Positions 21,372 to 33,361 of a DNA stretch of 37,455 nt are shown piece after piece. The position numbers and the translations under genes were made by a program. Numbering within the stretch: position 1 is the stretch's first letter; every line of letters starts with the position of its first letter. The notes under the pieces are model-generated. The model was not told the DNA's origin, did not search any database, and saw only the letters and a list, made by a program, of their open reading frames with translations. This DNA is from Girardia tigrina (taxonomy: Eukaryota > Platyhelminthes > Tricladida > Dugesiidae). Location: contig MQRK01228891.1 in NCBI GenBank assembly GCA_001938485.1, positions 94,178 through 131,632 on the forward strand. The letters run 5' to 3'.

Positions 21372-22479
21372 AAAACTTTCTTCGGCAATATTGTTCTAAA
21401 TTATTGCAGGAATCGATTGGTAAATGTTTCAAGTCGCTAAGTGGTCTGGTTGCCGAGATATAGGCCAAAAACTGCATTTTTCGAGGTTTTCTGGCTTTTC
21501 CGGGAAATCCAGGAAGGAATTCCGGGAATTTTTTTGGCCCACAATCATCCTCCGAATTTGCTTAACATATTTGCTTTTGGAACTAGCCCTCGATATTGCT
21601 TCGTTGAGGAGAAGATACGACTTAAATCTGCGGACACACATCCACACAGAAATAACCAATTAATAATCGCAATTGTCAGTATGGAAATTGCGCTAAAAAT
21701 AATAAAATAATTTTTAATTTTTAAATTATTTAATTTTTTTTAATAATTAAAAAAAACAATACAAGTTATTTATAAAATAAAAATGATCTGGCGATACACT
21801 TAAATCTGTTTTTATGCGATTTTTTGTGTGATCTGATATAAAAAATTAAATTATGAGATCGCACAAAAAATCGCACAAATATAAATAAAAAAGACCGCAT
21901 AAAAATAGGATTGAGTGCATAAAATAGCTCAAAATATAGTAATAATTTTTCAAGCTTCAAATCACTATGAAGAGAAAATTTTATTTCGAACATACTTTTT
22001 AAATACGAAATTTCTGAAATGAATTTTTTTGGGATCATGTTACAGAGACGTCCATAAAATTACTTATGTTCAAGATAACCAAAAAAAGTTTCCATATCTA
22101 AAGATGTCTAAAATTTAAATATGTTAAAAATAAGAATAAAACTTTTAATAATAAGTTTATTCAATCCAAAAGCAAATTTATTAATTTTTTATAAGAACCA
22201 CCAGAAATATTATCTCGCAACATAAACTGTAATTTAATGGATGAATTATAATTTGTTTGAATAATATATTTTTTGTAAATCGAAAAAATCATCTTATTTT
22301 AAACACATTTAAATAATCCCGCACAAATTCCATTTAAACCCCTTTCATTTTCTTACAAAACCGTTTATTCATATTTCCATAGGATTCTACATTCTGGGCA
22401 TAAACACCTATATCGAACTGAATCAAGTAGCATGTTCATATCCAAGAATGTTAAGATATGATTAGGCCCTCAATCCATA
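21372..22479. other. Intron sequence with an unassigned repeat-like island
   Basis: 21420-21660 is less AT-rich and open in several frames on both strands, as many decayed repeats are (GTGGTCTGGTTGCCGAGATA at its start). I cannot name the family. At about 21815-21895 there are repeated variants of GATTTTTTGTGTGATCTGA and its inverse, forming a short local inverted repeat. The remainder is AT-rich. Confidence 0.4.
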
Positions 22480-23070
22480 TCTGTGAATTAGTCATACCAA
22501 ATAATTGGCTTTTAAACAGTCGATGGCCTATTTGGCACGATACACATTATAACTCTCTAACTTGATAATACCAATAATTCTTCCATAAGGGGTTCGTACA
22601 TTCCAAAAGGTTAGTAACTTCTGAAATAAAATAAACACTAATTTGATTTCCAATAATTTTATTGGCATCACAACTCGAATTGCCTCCAGGACAATTATCC
22701 ACAAAACTTTTGTAGTTAGAGTAAATTATTTGAACAAAATTAAATTACAATTCCTTACTAAAAAAATTAAAAAATTTTTCAAGAAATATTTTAATTCATT
22801 TAGATACCTTATTTATAATTAAATTAATATTTACGATACAATCAACTATTAAAATAATTTAAATCCCTTTTAAATTGATTTAAAATATAGTAATTTAATT
22901 TTAAAGTTGTTATTTACATTTCAAAATTGTCCGAATAATCCGACGGTTCACAACATTCAAAATATCGATCTTCCTTCTGGGTGGAAGGAACACAATCCTA
23001 AAACAACATTCCAAGCACAACATACAATAAACGCCATTCCAAAATATCCTTCACACTTTTTATATTAAAC
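22480..23070 (-). repeat. Family C repeat copy, - strand
   Basis: The block at 23070-22950 reads GTGAAGGATATTTTGGAATG and ends CCACCCAGAAGGAAGATCG. It is followed by spacer and a coding-like segment at about 22600-22735 containing NYKSFVDNCPGGNSSCDANK, paralogous to NCPSSNSSCDINN at 37340-37390. The open frame continues for about 60 residues past the Cys motif, farther than in other copies. Confidence 0.6.
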
Positions 23071-24262
23071 GGAAAAAAAGACCATCATTTTCTTAAGACA
23101 AAAAATTATGTATTTTGTGAAGTTATTTCGAATTATTTAAACTTATAAACAATAACAAAATAAAATATTATCTGAACATAATAAAAAATATTTAAATTTC
23201 AATAGCTAAAACAAATGACAGGTTTTAATTATAACTTAATTAATTAACAATATTCAAAACTCTCAAAAACTATTTAAAATTATTTCAATAAAAATAATAA
23301 AAATAGTAAGGTGAAAACTTTGAAAATTGATAAATGAAAATATGACAAACAATAACAGCTGAATAAATATAATGAAACTCATTGACTGGCAGTGACAATG
23401 GGCCGACAATTCTGATGGAAAAATCAAGTTAAAACTTCTTTTATCATGAAGTGACTCTAGTACTCCATGTGTGGAATTAACCCTTTAAGGATGATCTCAA
23501 AAAATAAACAATTATGTAAAAATATAAGTCATGCCCATAACAGTAACGTAGATTCTTCCAATTCTCTTTATTTGATTCAATTTTCTGTTCTTTCACAGAG
23601 TAATATAAATAAATTCCGGACATCTGTACAAAAATGATAGGGTTTCTGAAAGTTACACAAGGTTTTTATTTTGCAATAATGTAAATCATAATAACGAATA
23701 ATAGTTAAAGGTTAAAAGCTTATTCGCCATGATAGTCATATAAAATGTTATTGATTCAGGCAACAGAGTTCTGATAATGCGCTTTAATAATAATAAAGCA
23801 AAATTGTTCGGGGTTTTTGTGAACTTTAAATTTTTGAAGATTTAAAATGTAAACCCATATTTATAGTTAAAATAAGTTCAAATAATTTTTACATTAGGTT
23901 TTAGAAAATCAATTTTAAAAGGAAAATTCTTATTAAAATGAATTTTTATAAGTGAAGTTCAAAATCAGAAATAAATATTTTTATGAAATTAATTTTACAC
24001 TGGAATTTATATTTAAAAATATTTTTAAATAATATTTTAAAAATCAAAAAAGGAATAAGTATTTTATTAAATTAATTTTACATTAGAATCCCATTAAAAT
24101 ATTTTATAATTAAAGGTTTAACTAGTATATCAAAAAATTAAATTTTTTATATCTATTTTTACGCAGACAGAACTCTACTTTGCCAACAAAGTTTTTAAAA
24201 TTAAAAAAAAATTAAAATATAAAAAATTTTAATTAAAAAACACATTAAAAATTAATATAAAC
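23071..24262. other. AT-rich intron sequence
   Basis: No gene, RNA or transposon terminus could be identified. Confidence 0.55.
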
Positions 24263-24995
24263 TACTTATAATTGTACTACTACTTATATAAGTAGATATG
24301 TTGCAATTAATATTGTTCGTTAACTCTGAATTTTCCGTTTTTTCTCATTTTGGGATCTTAAAAAAAATTTTCGATCAAATTTTTACATAATCATTTATTG
24401 TCATCGAGAATGAGTAAGTGTGCAAATTTTGGAGAAAATTGATTGAGTAAAAAGCCTTCAAAAATAGGTTTCTAAATTCATTGGATATATATATATATAT
24501 TTACCTATATATAAAAAATGGAAAAATCATATTTAAGTTTTATTAACAACATCACAATTTGAATGTAAACATTTATTGACAACACAAACAGATTTTTCAC
24601 AACAATTGTCAGTAAGCAATCTTTCTTTGATTGATGTAGCTTTTGTTTATGTATTCAAATCTAAAAAAACAATGAATGGGAAATATTTTAATATTAACTT
24701 TTAATTTCTCATAATTTTATTGGTTAAAAAGGCATTACATAATAAAAAATAAACATTAATTTTTAAAATATATTAAATTTAATAAGTTAAAATCGTTTAC
24801 TAAAATATTATTAAAATTCATAATTATAAAACTTTAATTAATTAGTACTTTAAATTAATATCATTAAATTAATTTCATTAGATTCAAATAATCAATCAAT
24901 AAACATATCAATCCCATCTGAGTAGGAGAGTCACAAATCTAAACAGCATACAAACAAAAAACTTACAACATTCCAAATTTTCCCTCACAAGTTTA
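24263..24995 (-). repeat. Family C repeat, near-complete copy, - strand
   Basis: Reading leftward: conserved block (24995-24900, TTGTGAGGGAAAATTTGGAA to CTCCTACTCAGATGGGA); spacer; a Cys-rich segment with DNCCEKSVCVVNKCLHSNC (about 24540-24640); a TA-rich microsatellite (24484-24520); then a ~220-bp segment (24480-24263) beginning GAATTTAGAAACCTATTTTT. The last segment recurs, inverted, at 31853-32066 next to the other near-complete copy. This shows that these parts belong to one element. Confidence 0.65.
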
Positions 24996-25408
24996 ATAAA
25001 AACTGTAAAAAAATAAATGTAATTTATACAAAACTTTACCAAAATAAACTGAAAATATTGTTCCTCATAAATTTATTTGTATAATAGAAATTTTAGTAGA
25101 AATAAAATTTAGTCATGAATCTTGTTCTTAATCTCGAACCCAATACAAAATAATAATACTTTACTGAAAAACTTGGATATGAAGATGCTATAGGAGCACT
25201 GTGATAGCCAAATAATTGTTAATCAAATATCGCGTTTTTGTTAAATTTAATTCTATCTTTAAATCATTATCTGAATAATAAGCCTCCCCTGACTGTTACG
25301 GATAACTGTGTATTACAAATAATACTCATCATTTGCGCACAGGGTAGTGAATCATAGACTCTGTATCGGGTCGAAACAATTTGAAAAATACAAAGTTTTC
25401 TGATCCTC

Positions 25409-25885
25409 TCACACGGCTTCAGATGCAAGAGTGCGAGCTTTCAATGCACGGGCACGCTTCGGCTTCCCTCTGAGAAATGACCAATCGTGTTCCTTCGTTC
25501 CGTGATTCAGGAGACTTCTGGCTGTATGAACGCACTTAGTGCAACAGGCAAATGACCCATGAAACAATCCCTTATCCGTTATATTATACAGCCGAAAATT
25601 CAGCACCACACTACGGTTTACTCTTGGACAGTCCTCATCAGTTACACCGACAGACACTGGTATATCATGTTCCGCGTTCAAGTTCAAAGGTCCATTACGT
25701 ATTTCTGTTTCTTCTCTTTGTACTACTTGGATGTCCGTAGTACCATTACCGTGGATTCGATGATCAATTAATAAATGTCATTGTAGCCATCCATTAGTTT
25801 TATAAGTTTTGTGGCAGTTCTCCATGGGACATATGAATGAACCATCACCTCTCTGGCCCATCGGCACCGTGGTCAGATACACATT
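25409..25885 (-). pseudogene. LINE C-terminal tail with two C2H2-type zinc fingers
   Basis: The minus strand reads FICPMENCHKTYKTNGWLQ, a stop, then HLLIDH, and about 55 residues later FACCTKCVHTARSLLNHGTK followed by EH. Both are C2H2-like finger patterns (Cys-x4-Cys and Cys-x2-Cys with paired His). The tail ends in a basic stretch (RGKPKRARALKART). Some LINEs carry C-terminal fingers thought to help bind RNA or target DNA. Confidence 0.6.
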
Positions 25886-26106
25886 CTTAATGTGTCTTGT
25901 AAGTTCATTCTGCTAAGAAAATTCTTTAAAGCAAGAATGTAATGTGCAAGCTAATATTTTGATGCGCGGCTGAAGCATTTTCAGATATTCTTCTTTGTGT
26001 TCGACTGCCTCTTTCAGTCACTCAGATATGTTTCCTTTGATAAGGTGTTTCAATTCGTCATCATTTTCGAGAAGCCCTCTTTCGTTTAGGCTTTCCCTGT
26101 ATTCTG

Positions 26107-27665
26107 TCAAATCTGCCGGATCGTTGAATATCCAGAGCAATGCGCTCTCTCATCAGTTGCTTTTTTACGGCCGCTGATTCTGTGATCTTCTGAGGCGGTC
26201 TCAGAGTTTAGAACTCTTTGAACCTCAGTTACACCCTTCCGTGAATTGTACTCATAGAATACTATGCGTCTTTTGGCTAGAATCACTCTTGCCCCAGTCA
26301 GTCCAATTGTCATGTCCTTATTTGGAATCCTATCGAGTTTGGTATTCTTGAGAGCTATCCTCGTGCAGCATTTATGAAAGGCTTGTAATCGTGCAAAGTC
26401 CTTCTCAAGCATTGCCCAGTACTCACTACCATAATAGACCACAGGGAAAATACTAGTCTCAATCAGTTTTCTCTTCAATATTATTGAGACACGGTTACTC
26501 TGAATTGCAGGTTGCAATTCTTTAAGGTTCCGCATTCTATTTCGTATTCATTGACTAATATCCCGGTTGCAGCTACTACTAGTAGTCAATATACTTCCGA
26601 GATAACAGAATTCTTTCACCCATTCTATGACCTTCTCACCATTTGACTTGCGATATTCCAAAGCCTGATTCGTCAGTAAGGTACATGACTTTTGTCTTAG
26701 TAGCACTTATTGTCAGTCCAAACTCCAGAAATGTCCTTCTTAGTATATCCAGGTTTTTACAGGCTCGATCAATATCAGAGTCAATGATACAGATGTCATC
26801 TACATATGCAAGTATGTTCACTTGAAATTCAGTGCTATGCTCATCGATCAGGGCGACTACTTCCCCGAATCCTTTCAGTATAGCCGTTTCGATCACTTCA
26901 TCGAAGACGAAGTTGAATAAACTAGGTCCCAACACACATCCCGGCCTAATACATCTTTCCTTGGGAAAATTACTGTTTCCTACAGTCGCAATAAAATTCT
27001 CATAAAATTCTTTGATAAGGCAGAATCTTGTCGGTTCAGCCGAATCTTTTCAGGCAAGCCCACAGAACTTCGCACGGATCTTGTCAAATGGCTTTTCTAA
27101 ATCAATGAAGATCACATATGCCTTCTGGTTCCTGTATCGATCTTCTTCCTGTATACGCCTGAGTATACTATTGGCCTGTAACGTGCCTCTTTTCGCCAAA
27201 AACCAAATTGTCAGGGATCTAGTTTTTCTTCCATCACCGGTAGGATTCTATTTACGATGATTCGCGCAAAAACCTTACCAGTAACTTCAAAGAGAAAGAT
27301 ACCCCTATATTGTTCGGGTCGGATCTTCTACCTTTTCCTTTGAATAATGTCACCACTTTAGTGCTCCTCCAAGCCGGTGGAAATTCCTGAACACCGTTCC
27401 ACATCAGTTCAAAATCAAGCTTCAGTTTGTCAGCGAGTGGTTGCCCACCCCACTTCAGAACTTCAGCCATCACTCCATTCGATCCGGGCGCCTTCCCATT
27501 ACTCAGCTGCGATATAGCAAGCTTTATTTCAGCCTCGTCAGGAGAGTCAACTTTAAAGCAGCATTCTCCAGGGTATCGAGTCATATCTGCCCACTGAACG
27601 AGCGGGCGAGCTCCGAGAAGCTTTTGATAGTGACTAGCCATGAGCTCAGTGGATACAGAAGGCAC
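26107..27665 (-). pseudogene. LINE reverse transcriptase domain, broken
   Basis: Motifs run in the expected order on the minus strand. LAISQLSNGKAPGSNGVMAE is the entry helix with the GKAPG signature. WRSTKVVTLFKGKGRRSDPN follows. AYVIFIDLEKPFDK is motif A with the first catalytic Asp. GCVLGPSLFNFVFDE is motif B, and ILAYVDDICII is the YxDD motif C. FCYLGSILTT and PVVYYGSEYWAML close the thumb/connection. A frameshift after SDPNN, further frame changes near 27200, and stops after KFCGLA and DISQ disrupt it. Both catalytic sites are intact at the residue level, so decay is moderate. Confidence 0.85.
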
Positions 27666-28001
27666 TGTGTGAACAGTGTGTGTACCTTTGTATCCGGATT
27701 CCCTAAGATTCGCAGTTCAAGACAGTCCGTTTCATTTTTCTTGAAACTACCGGCGTTTATGGACTTTCTAGCTTCCATTTCCTAATAGAATTTCTTACCT
27801 TGTTCCGCGTTGCTCTCCAGTGTTGGAGATTCTCAGGGGAAGGGTGCAATGTTCTTTTAAGCCTTTTATAATTTCTTTCATTGATGAGCTGACATATTTC
27901 AGTTTTATGTTCATGTAACCAATTTCCTTTTAGAGGGGCGGCTTTTACCTTCTGGTACCTGTCAGTAATGTTGTAATTACATTCTCAGTATTATTCCATC
28001 C

Positions 28002-28885
28002 GGATTAAGTATCAACAATGATACGTTGAAGTTGGACAGACAAATATTCTCGGCCCTTGATAACAAGATTTTTCTGAACGTTTTTAGGCAGTCCAGTTTT
28101 AGGTTTCCAAGCCATCCGTGCTGTTTTATATCTTTTCAGATACAAAACTACGCAATCGTGATCAGAGCCACAGTCATAAAGATGTTTGCATTGAACATCT
28201 TTAACTTTACCCATGTTGTCTGCATGCACTTGGAAGTAATCAAGAAGGTCCCTCTTCTTTGTCGCAGGATGGCTCCAGCTAGTGCTTTTCCGTTCATTGT
28301 GACAGAAGAAAGTGTTCACAACTTTCATACCTCAATCATCGGCCAGTAATACTAATCTTTCCCCATTGTCTGACGTGTTTTCACTGTGTGCAAACTTTCC
28401 GACACTGGATACTGGATCCTCTGCTTCATATCTTATGCGACAGTTGAAGTCTCCTCCCACAATCGTCATAAACCCCCACTGTCTGGCTTCGATCTCTGCT
28501 TTAATAATCACAGTGGTAAGAAGGTCATAGAAAGTGGTTTTCTCATCGTCACTGTATCCGCAATGGGTGGGTGAGTAAACAATCACGATAATTCCTTTGT
28601 AAGAACCAATCTTCACTTTAAAAAGTCTTTCCGAGAAGACTTCAAACTCGACATCAACTGTAGGCAGTCTGGTCAGTAGACCGACCCCTCTTTCCCTTTT
28701 CTGTCCCATTTGTGGCCCGCTGTTGTAAAGGGTCCACTTATCGTACTTTTTCGTCACGACGCCCCATTTATGTGTTTCTGTCAGGATAGCTACATCAGCA
28801 TTTAGTTTTTCAAAAGTGTTTATGACACTTAAAACTTTCTCATCATCGAATCCACGCAAATTCCATGTACAGACCTTTAATCCAA
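28002..28885 (-). pseudogene. LINE apurinic-type endonuclease domain
   Basis: The domain starts at VCTWNLRGFDDEK (endonuclease motif I, WN), continues through ADVAILTETHKWG (catalytic Glu), VIVYSPTHCGYS and IVGGDFNCRI (the GDFN motif), and ends with CGSDHDCVVL, the SDH signature. One in-frame TGA lies just before GMKVVNTFF at about 28330. The domain nicks target DNA to prime reverse transcription. Every hallmark residue is present apart from that single stop. Confidence 0.85.
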
Positions 28886-28890
28886 AAAAA

Positions 28891-30792
28891 TAAAAACCCT
28901 TTGCACTCGTAATGAAGCTTTAAAACCCCTGCAAATAACTCTGAATCTTTTCATCTTCGATCAAGATGAATTATTTTAATAACAAAAGAAACCATACGAC
29001 CAGAAAAATATTTCCCATTTTCATATTTCAACATTTACTAAAACTAATTAATTAGGATTTTAAATCGCAAAACTAAGGCGATAACACATCTCCAAGTTCT
29101 CAACAATATCAAAATCAACGAAGACGACTTAATTCCTATTCAATCAAAATCCAATCCTCATTTTCAAAGTTCTTCTTTCCATTCCGCTCAATCTCTCAAT
29201 CAATCTCACCTAAAAATAGTCTAATTCATAACTTTCTGTAGTGTAGTAGAAGTCACTGATACACGTAGATCCTAAATCCAGACCTTACCGCTAGACGTTA
29301 CTAATTATCGAATAGTTACGTTACGCTTCTAATTGCTTATCTAACCTGTTATCTGTGATCGAACAAGAGATTTGTTTGACTCTTTCCGTTGGTGATGGTA
29401 TAACATTTTTGTTAATCCAATCTTAATATTTATATAATTAAAGGAAGTTCGGATATCACCTCAGAGATTTTCTAACCTACACTAACTTTATTTATTGATT
29501 AATTTCAAACAATATTACTTACGAAACTCTTCTAAAATATAATTCATCCAGCTGCCCTGCGACGTCCATATTATAAATTATTGTCCTTCTTTTGTATTTG
29601 TAAACAAATACGTACAAAGTTTATATGCAACTAACTAAAGAAATTTAAAAATTCCGATGATAAATATTTATAATTTTTTATAAATAAAAAAATACATAAA
29701 AAATATTTTTTCATAAATTTTGTAACAAACGATTAACATTTATTTTTCACATAAAATATGAGAAACCAACTCATGCTCTGGAAAGCTAGAAAACTGCCAA
29801 TGTAAAGTAATTAAACTTTAAAAATGTTAATTAATAAAAAAAAATAAATTTTTTTAAAGCTAAAATTTCACGAGAATTTCGTACTAGTTTATGAGAAAAC
29901 TGAAATTCAATAATTTTTTATTCAATTAATTACTTCAGTGTTCTTTCAATAAATAATTAAAATGATCTTCAGTTTGTCGTCGAACATTCTTTAAAATTCT
30001 AAAGAAACTCAGCTTAAATCTTGTAATTCGGTAATTAATAATTATTTCTTATTTTATGTCAGTTCTGTGTGTTTTGTTTTCGAATTTTACATTTTTTATT
30101 AATAATTTCTAATTTTATCTTATTATTTGTATAATAATTGTATATTTAACTTAATTTCGCTATTTTAATCTATTTTTGGCTTATATCGTAAGTATGAGTC
30201 TTTATTTGTAATTTTTAGCATATTTTCTCATATGGAAAAAAGACTCTATTGTATTATGTATGTCTGTATATGTATTTCGAAAGCATTTTATTGTATTATA
30301 ATTTGTTATTGATATTTACACGGACACTCTTCTCTTTGAACTTTCGAAAATCAATCGTTTCATTATTCTCATGATCAGAATCTTATTTCAGTTTAAAGGA
30401 CAAATCGCTGATATATTTTGCTTGCTTTGATTGTACACTTATGTAAATATGTATAAAAAGACTTAATTAAAATAAAAAAATATTAAAAAAATAATTGAAA
30501 TTATTATTAAAATTGATTTAGAATTCAAATCTGAACAAAGACTTATTTTTTCGGGTTTAATATGTTCCTTTGCCGAATCGCCGTGCTTATGTACCGAGCA
30601 ATAATATTTTTTTTATTTTTTTTAATTTGTTTTGCGAATAATACATTTTTCAACTCGAGTGGCAAATGTTACCAAGGGTTCTGTGTATATAAATTCTTAT
30701 TCTTTTGTATCTTCTTTTTTTATTATTTCAAACCTTTTGTACCGATCTTTCTAGTTCTCTTTGGAATGCCGTACTTTAATCGGCAGTTACCA
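28891..30792. other. Intron sequence, possibly including LINE 5' leader
   Basis: 28891-29370 is less AT-rich than average and could be the LINE 5' untranslated region, but no second copy is available to confirm it. The remainder is AT-rich. A hydrophobic 80-codon frame at 30562-30804 is a product of T-rich codons and is not supported as a gene. Confidence 0.4.
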
Positions 30793-32066
30793 TCATGGTT
30801 GTGAGGAATATTTTGTATGTTTGATGTTTTGTGTTTGAATGTGTATGTTGATTTGGAATTGTGTCTCTCCTACCAAGATGGATGATTTATATTTGAATTT
30901 TTATTATCTAAAAATATGTTATGTTTAAATTTATTTTTAATTTCAAATAATTTTAAATTTTTAAATAAGTTAATTAGTTTTTACAATTTTTAATAAATAA
31001 ATCAAATTAATATTTTTTAAATAATTAATAACCATTTTAATTATTATCCAATAAGTTTGGAGTAAATATTTTATTAAAATATTTATTTCTCCATTTGCAA
31101 AAAAATAATAAGAATTAATTCATTAATTAATTTAGTTTAGAATGCAAAAGTAAGAAAACTTTGACAAAGATTGTCTTAAGGACAATCAAAATTGTTTAAA
31201 TAAAAATATGAAAAGTGAAATTGGTGTTCTTAATAATGGTGAAAGAGTCGGTGTTGACGTTTGAAACGATAGGGAGAATTTATTTAAATAATATAAATTA
31301 AATTACAAAAATAAAAAAGCAATAAATGTGATATCTCGGGAGTCATTTTATAAGGATAAATTTCTAATTTAAATTTACTTATTTTCTGATCAAATCCTTA
31401 TTGCTATAACTAAACCGGCGAATCCAATTCATTCATAAAACCGTTAATACTTTATTCAACTAATTCTAGTGTGATACAAATTTTACCTGCGACTGTATCG
31501 TAATATCCACTTTATAATTTAGTATAAAGTAACTTATTCACTTTAATTTGTTGACCTACATAATAACAATTTTCTGTTATTTGGGATTTTTCTAGAGGCC
31601 TTCTTTTTCTCCTCCCGTTATAATATTCTTATAAGTTATATATTTTTATCACAAAAGTCCGTATTCTTTATTCATTATTGTTATAGAAAGAAAATATTTT
31701 AACGTAGATTTAAACACCTAAATATTCGTTCTTTTTATAGCAATAAACTGTGATAAAAAATCAATCTGTTGAAGTCATTTAAGTATTCCTCAGGATGAGT
31801 TATCCTAAAGAATACCGTGGATATATATATATATATATATATATATGTATACATGGAATTTAGAAACCTATTTTTTGAAGGTTTTTTAATCAATCAATTT
31901 TCTTCAAACTTTGATCACTTACTCATTCTCGATGGCAATAAATGAAAAAATTGAAATAAAAGACTTTAAGGTCTCAAAATCTGGGAAAAACGGTTCCATC
32001 GGAGTTCCTGAACAATATTTATTGAAAAGGATGTACTTATAAATTATAAGTAGTTTATATTACGCA
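30793..32066 (+). repeat. Family C repeat, near-complete copy, + strand
   Basis: The block begins GTTGTGAGGAATATTTTG at 30793 and ends CTCTCCTACCAAGATGGATG near 30890. After spacer comes the mini-ORF region (31142-31260; DCLKDNQNCLNKN then IGVLNN). About 500 bp of sequence absent from the 24263-24995 copy follows. Next is a hairpin at 31770-31808 (GTATTC/GAATAC around AGGAT/ATCCT), a TA microsatellite (31821-31846), and the shared segment 31853-32066 (GAATTTAGAAACCTATTTTT to ATAAGTAGTTTATATTA). It lies in inverted orientation to 24263-24995. Confidence 0.65.
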
Positions 32067-32152
32067 ACAAAATAAATTGAAACATTTTATAATTGATTTC
32101 TATATATCTAAACATATTATATGATAGATAAATATATATTGCAATTATTTAG

Positions 32153-32884
32153 AACTGTCGAATGAACCAAACCAAACACCCGTCAATCCGATCAACTATA
32201 ATATGGGAAACGCAATTCAACAGATTATCCGTCAGTTTTATCAAAATGCATCATTAAATACAGATAATATTGCTCTTAATGGAGCCACTACAACAGATTC
32301 TAGTTTTACCAACCTACCTTTGATTTCCTCTCGATCTGGCCTGGATAATATAAAAACATCCATGAACAGTTTTAGTCAACAAGTCACAGAGATCATTGGT
32401 AATACTACCATACCCTTTAACAACCTTGCGAACCGTACAAATCACTCATTCATATTGTGTAATAATCTAACTAATAACTCCATCCTCAATACTCGCCGAG
32501 ATCCTGTGGTTGTGTCGATGAGTACAACGCCAAAAGACACTATTTCCTCAAATATTAATGATATAAATAATGATACAAATAATATTATTGATGAAATAGA
32601 ATCAAATGGCATTCATGAAGATGAGGATATTGATCCTGCGGAATTGGATCCGACTGAAGTTGCGACACGAATCAGAGATATTCTGAGTTTGCATAGTATT
32701 GGACAACGACTTTTTGCCAAACATGTTTTAAATTTAAGTCAGGGTACTGTAAGTGAACTTTTATCTAAACCAAAACCCTGGTCAAAGCTTTCGGAAAAAG
32801 GAAGAGATAGTTATAGGAAAATGAATCAATGGGCACAAGATTCTGCCAGAGTTCAAGAACTAAAGTCCATTGCACCCCGCAAAG
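32153..32884 (+). CDS. cut-like: cut/CUX homeobox gene, exon encoding a CUT repeat
   Basis: An exon with acceptor TATTTAG and donor AAAG|GTATTC encodes 244 codons' worth of sequence. Splicing from 19550-20129 completes a Gln codon and leads into SNEPNQTPVNPINYN. The first two-thirds is an Asn/Ser/Thr-rich disordered region, ending in an acidic stretch (HEDEDIDPAEL). From about 32640 to the donor lies a CUT domain: IGQRLFAKHVLNLSQGTVSE, LLSKPKPWSKLSEKG and YRKMNQWA. The SQGTVS and KPKPW motifs contact DNA and pack the helices in known CUT domains. IGQRLF and PKPWSKL favour the Cut/CUX class over ONECUT or SATB. Which repeat (CR1, 2 or 3) is unclear, but the exon ends just after the domain, leaving room for further repeats and the homeodomain downstream, off-window. 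If the weak donor is unused, translation stops at 32901. Confidence 0.92.
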
Positions 32885-33361
32885 GTATTCAAATTTTGTG
32901 ATTTAATTAAAATCAACTTGCCTAAAACGCGGGGAAAAATTTATTGACCGACTAAATAAAATAAAATCTTTTCTAAATGTGTTACTATAAAGAAATTAAT
33001 TTATTGTAATTCCAAATTTAAACGAATCGGTCAGCAAATTTTAACTGCGTTATAGGACAAACTGTATAAAAATGTATATAAAGTATATAACAGAAATCAT
33101 AATTGTATCAGTGGTTTTTTATTATTGTAAAAATAAATGTTTCTTTACAATAAGAATTGCTGCGTATTGTTTCATTAAAATGGGTTTAACTTTTAAAAAT
33201 GATTAAATTTGACAAAACTACCTTATTATTGTATATTTGATCTGTTCTAAGCCTATATGAAGCAATATAAATGTGTATGATTTACATAAAAAATCATATT
33301 TATATATAATTATCACCCAAATTCCTAAATTGAGTTCACACAATTTACAAGTCTTGAGGAT
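32885..33361. other. Intron sequence after the CUT exon
   Basis: AT-rich. No further exon with usable splice sites was found here or in the rest of the window. Confidence 0.5.

Larger units (their letters stand above)
25330..28890 (-). mobile_element. APE-type LINE retrotransposon, decayed
   Basis: About 3.5 kb of minus-strand sequence carries, in order, an apurinic-type endonuclease, a reverse transcriptase and a C-terminal C2H2 zinc-finger tail, the plan of a non-LTR retrotransposon. The mix of YLGSILTTSS and YYGSEYWAM around the RT thumb resembles RTE-like clades, though clade assignment by eye is tentative. At least five stops or frameshifts lie along it. The likely 3' end is near 25330, and no poly-A tail is evident. 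It sits inside the 12-kb intron of the cut-like gene, antisense to it, between two inverted family C copies. Confidence 0.85.

Noticed and set aside
30562-30804. 80-codon frame rich in Phe, Ile and Leu
   Set aside because: It is composed of T-rich codons in low-complexity sequence, with no domain and no splice context. It ends where a family C block begins, so it is probably chance.
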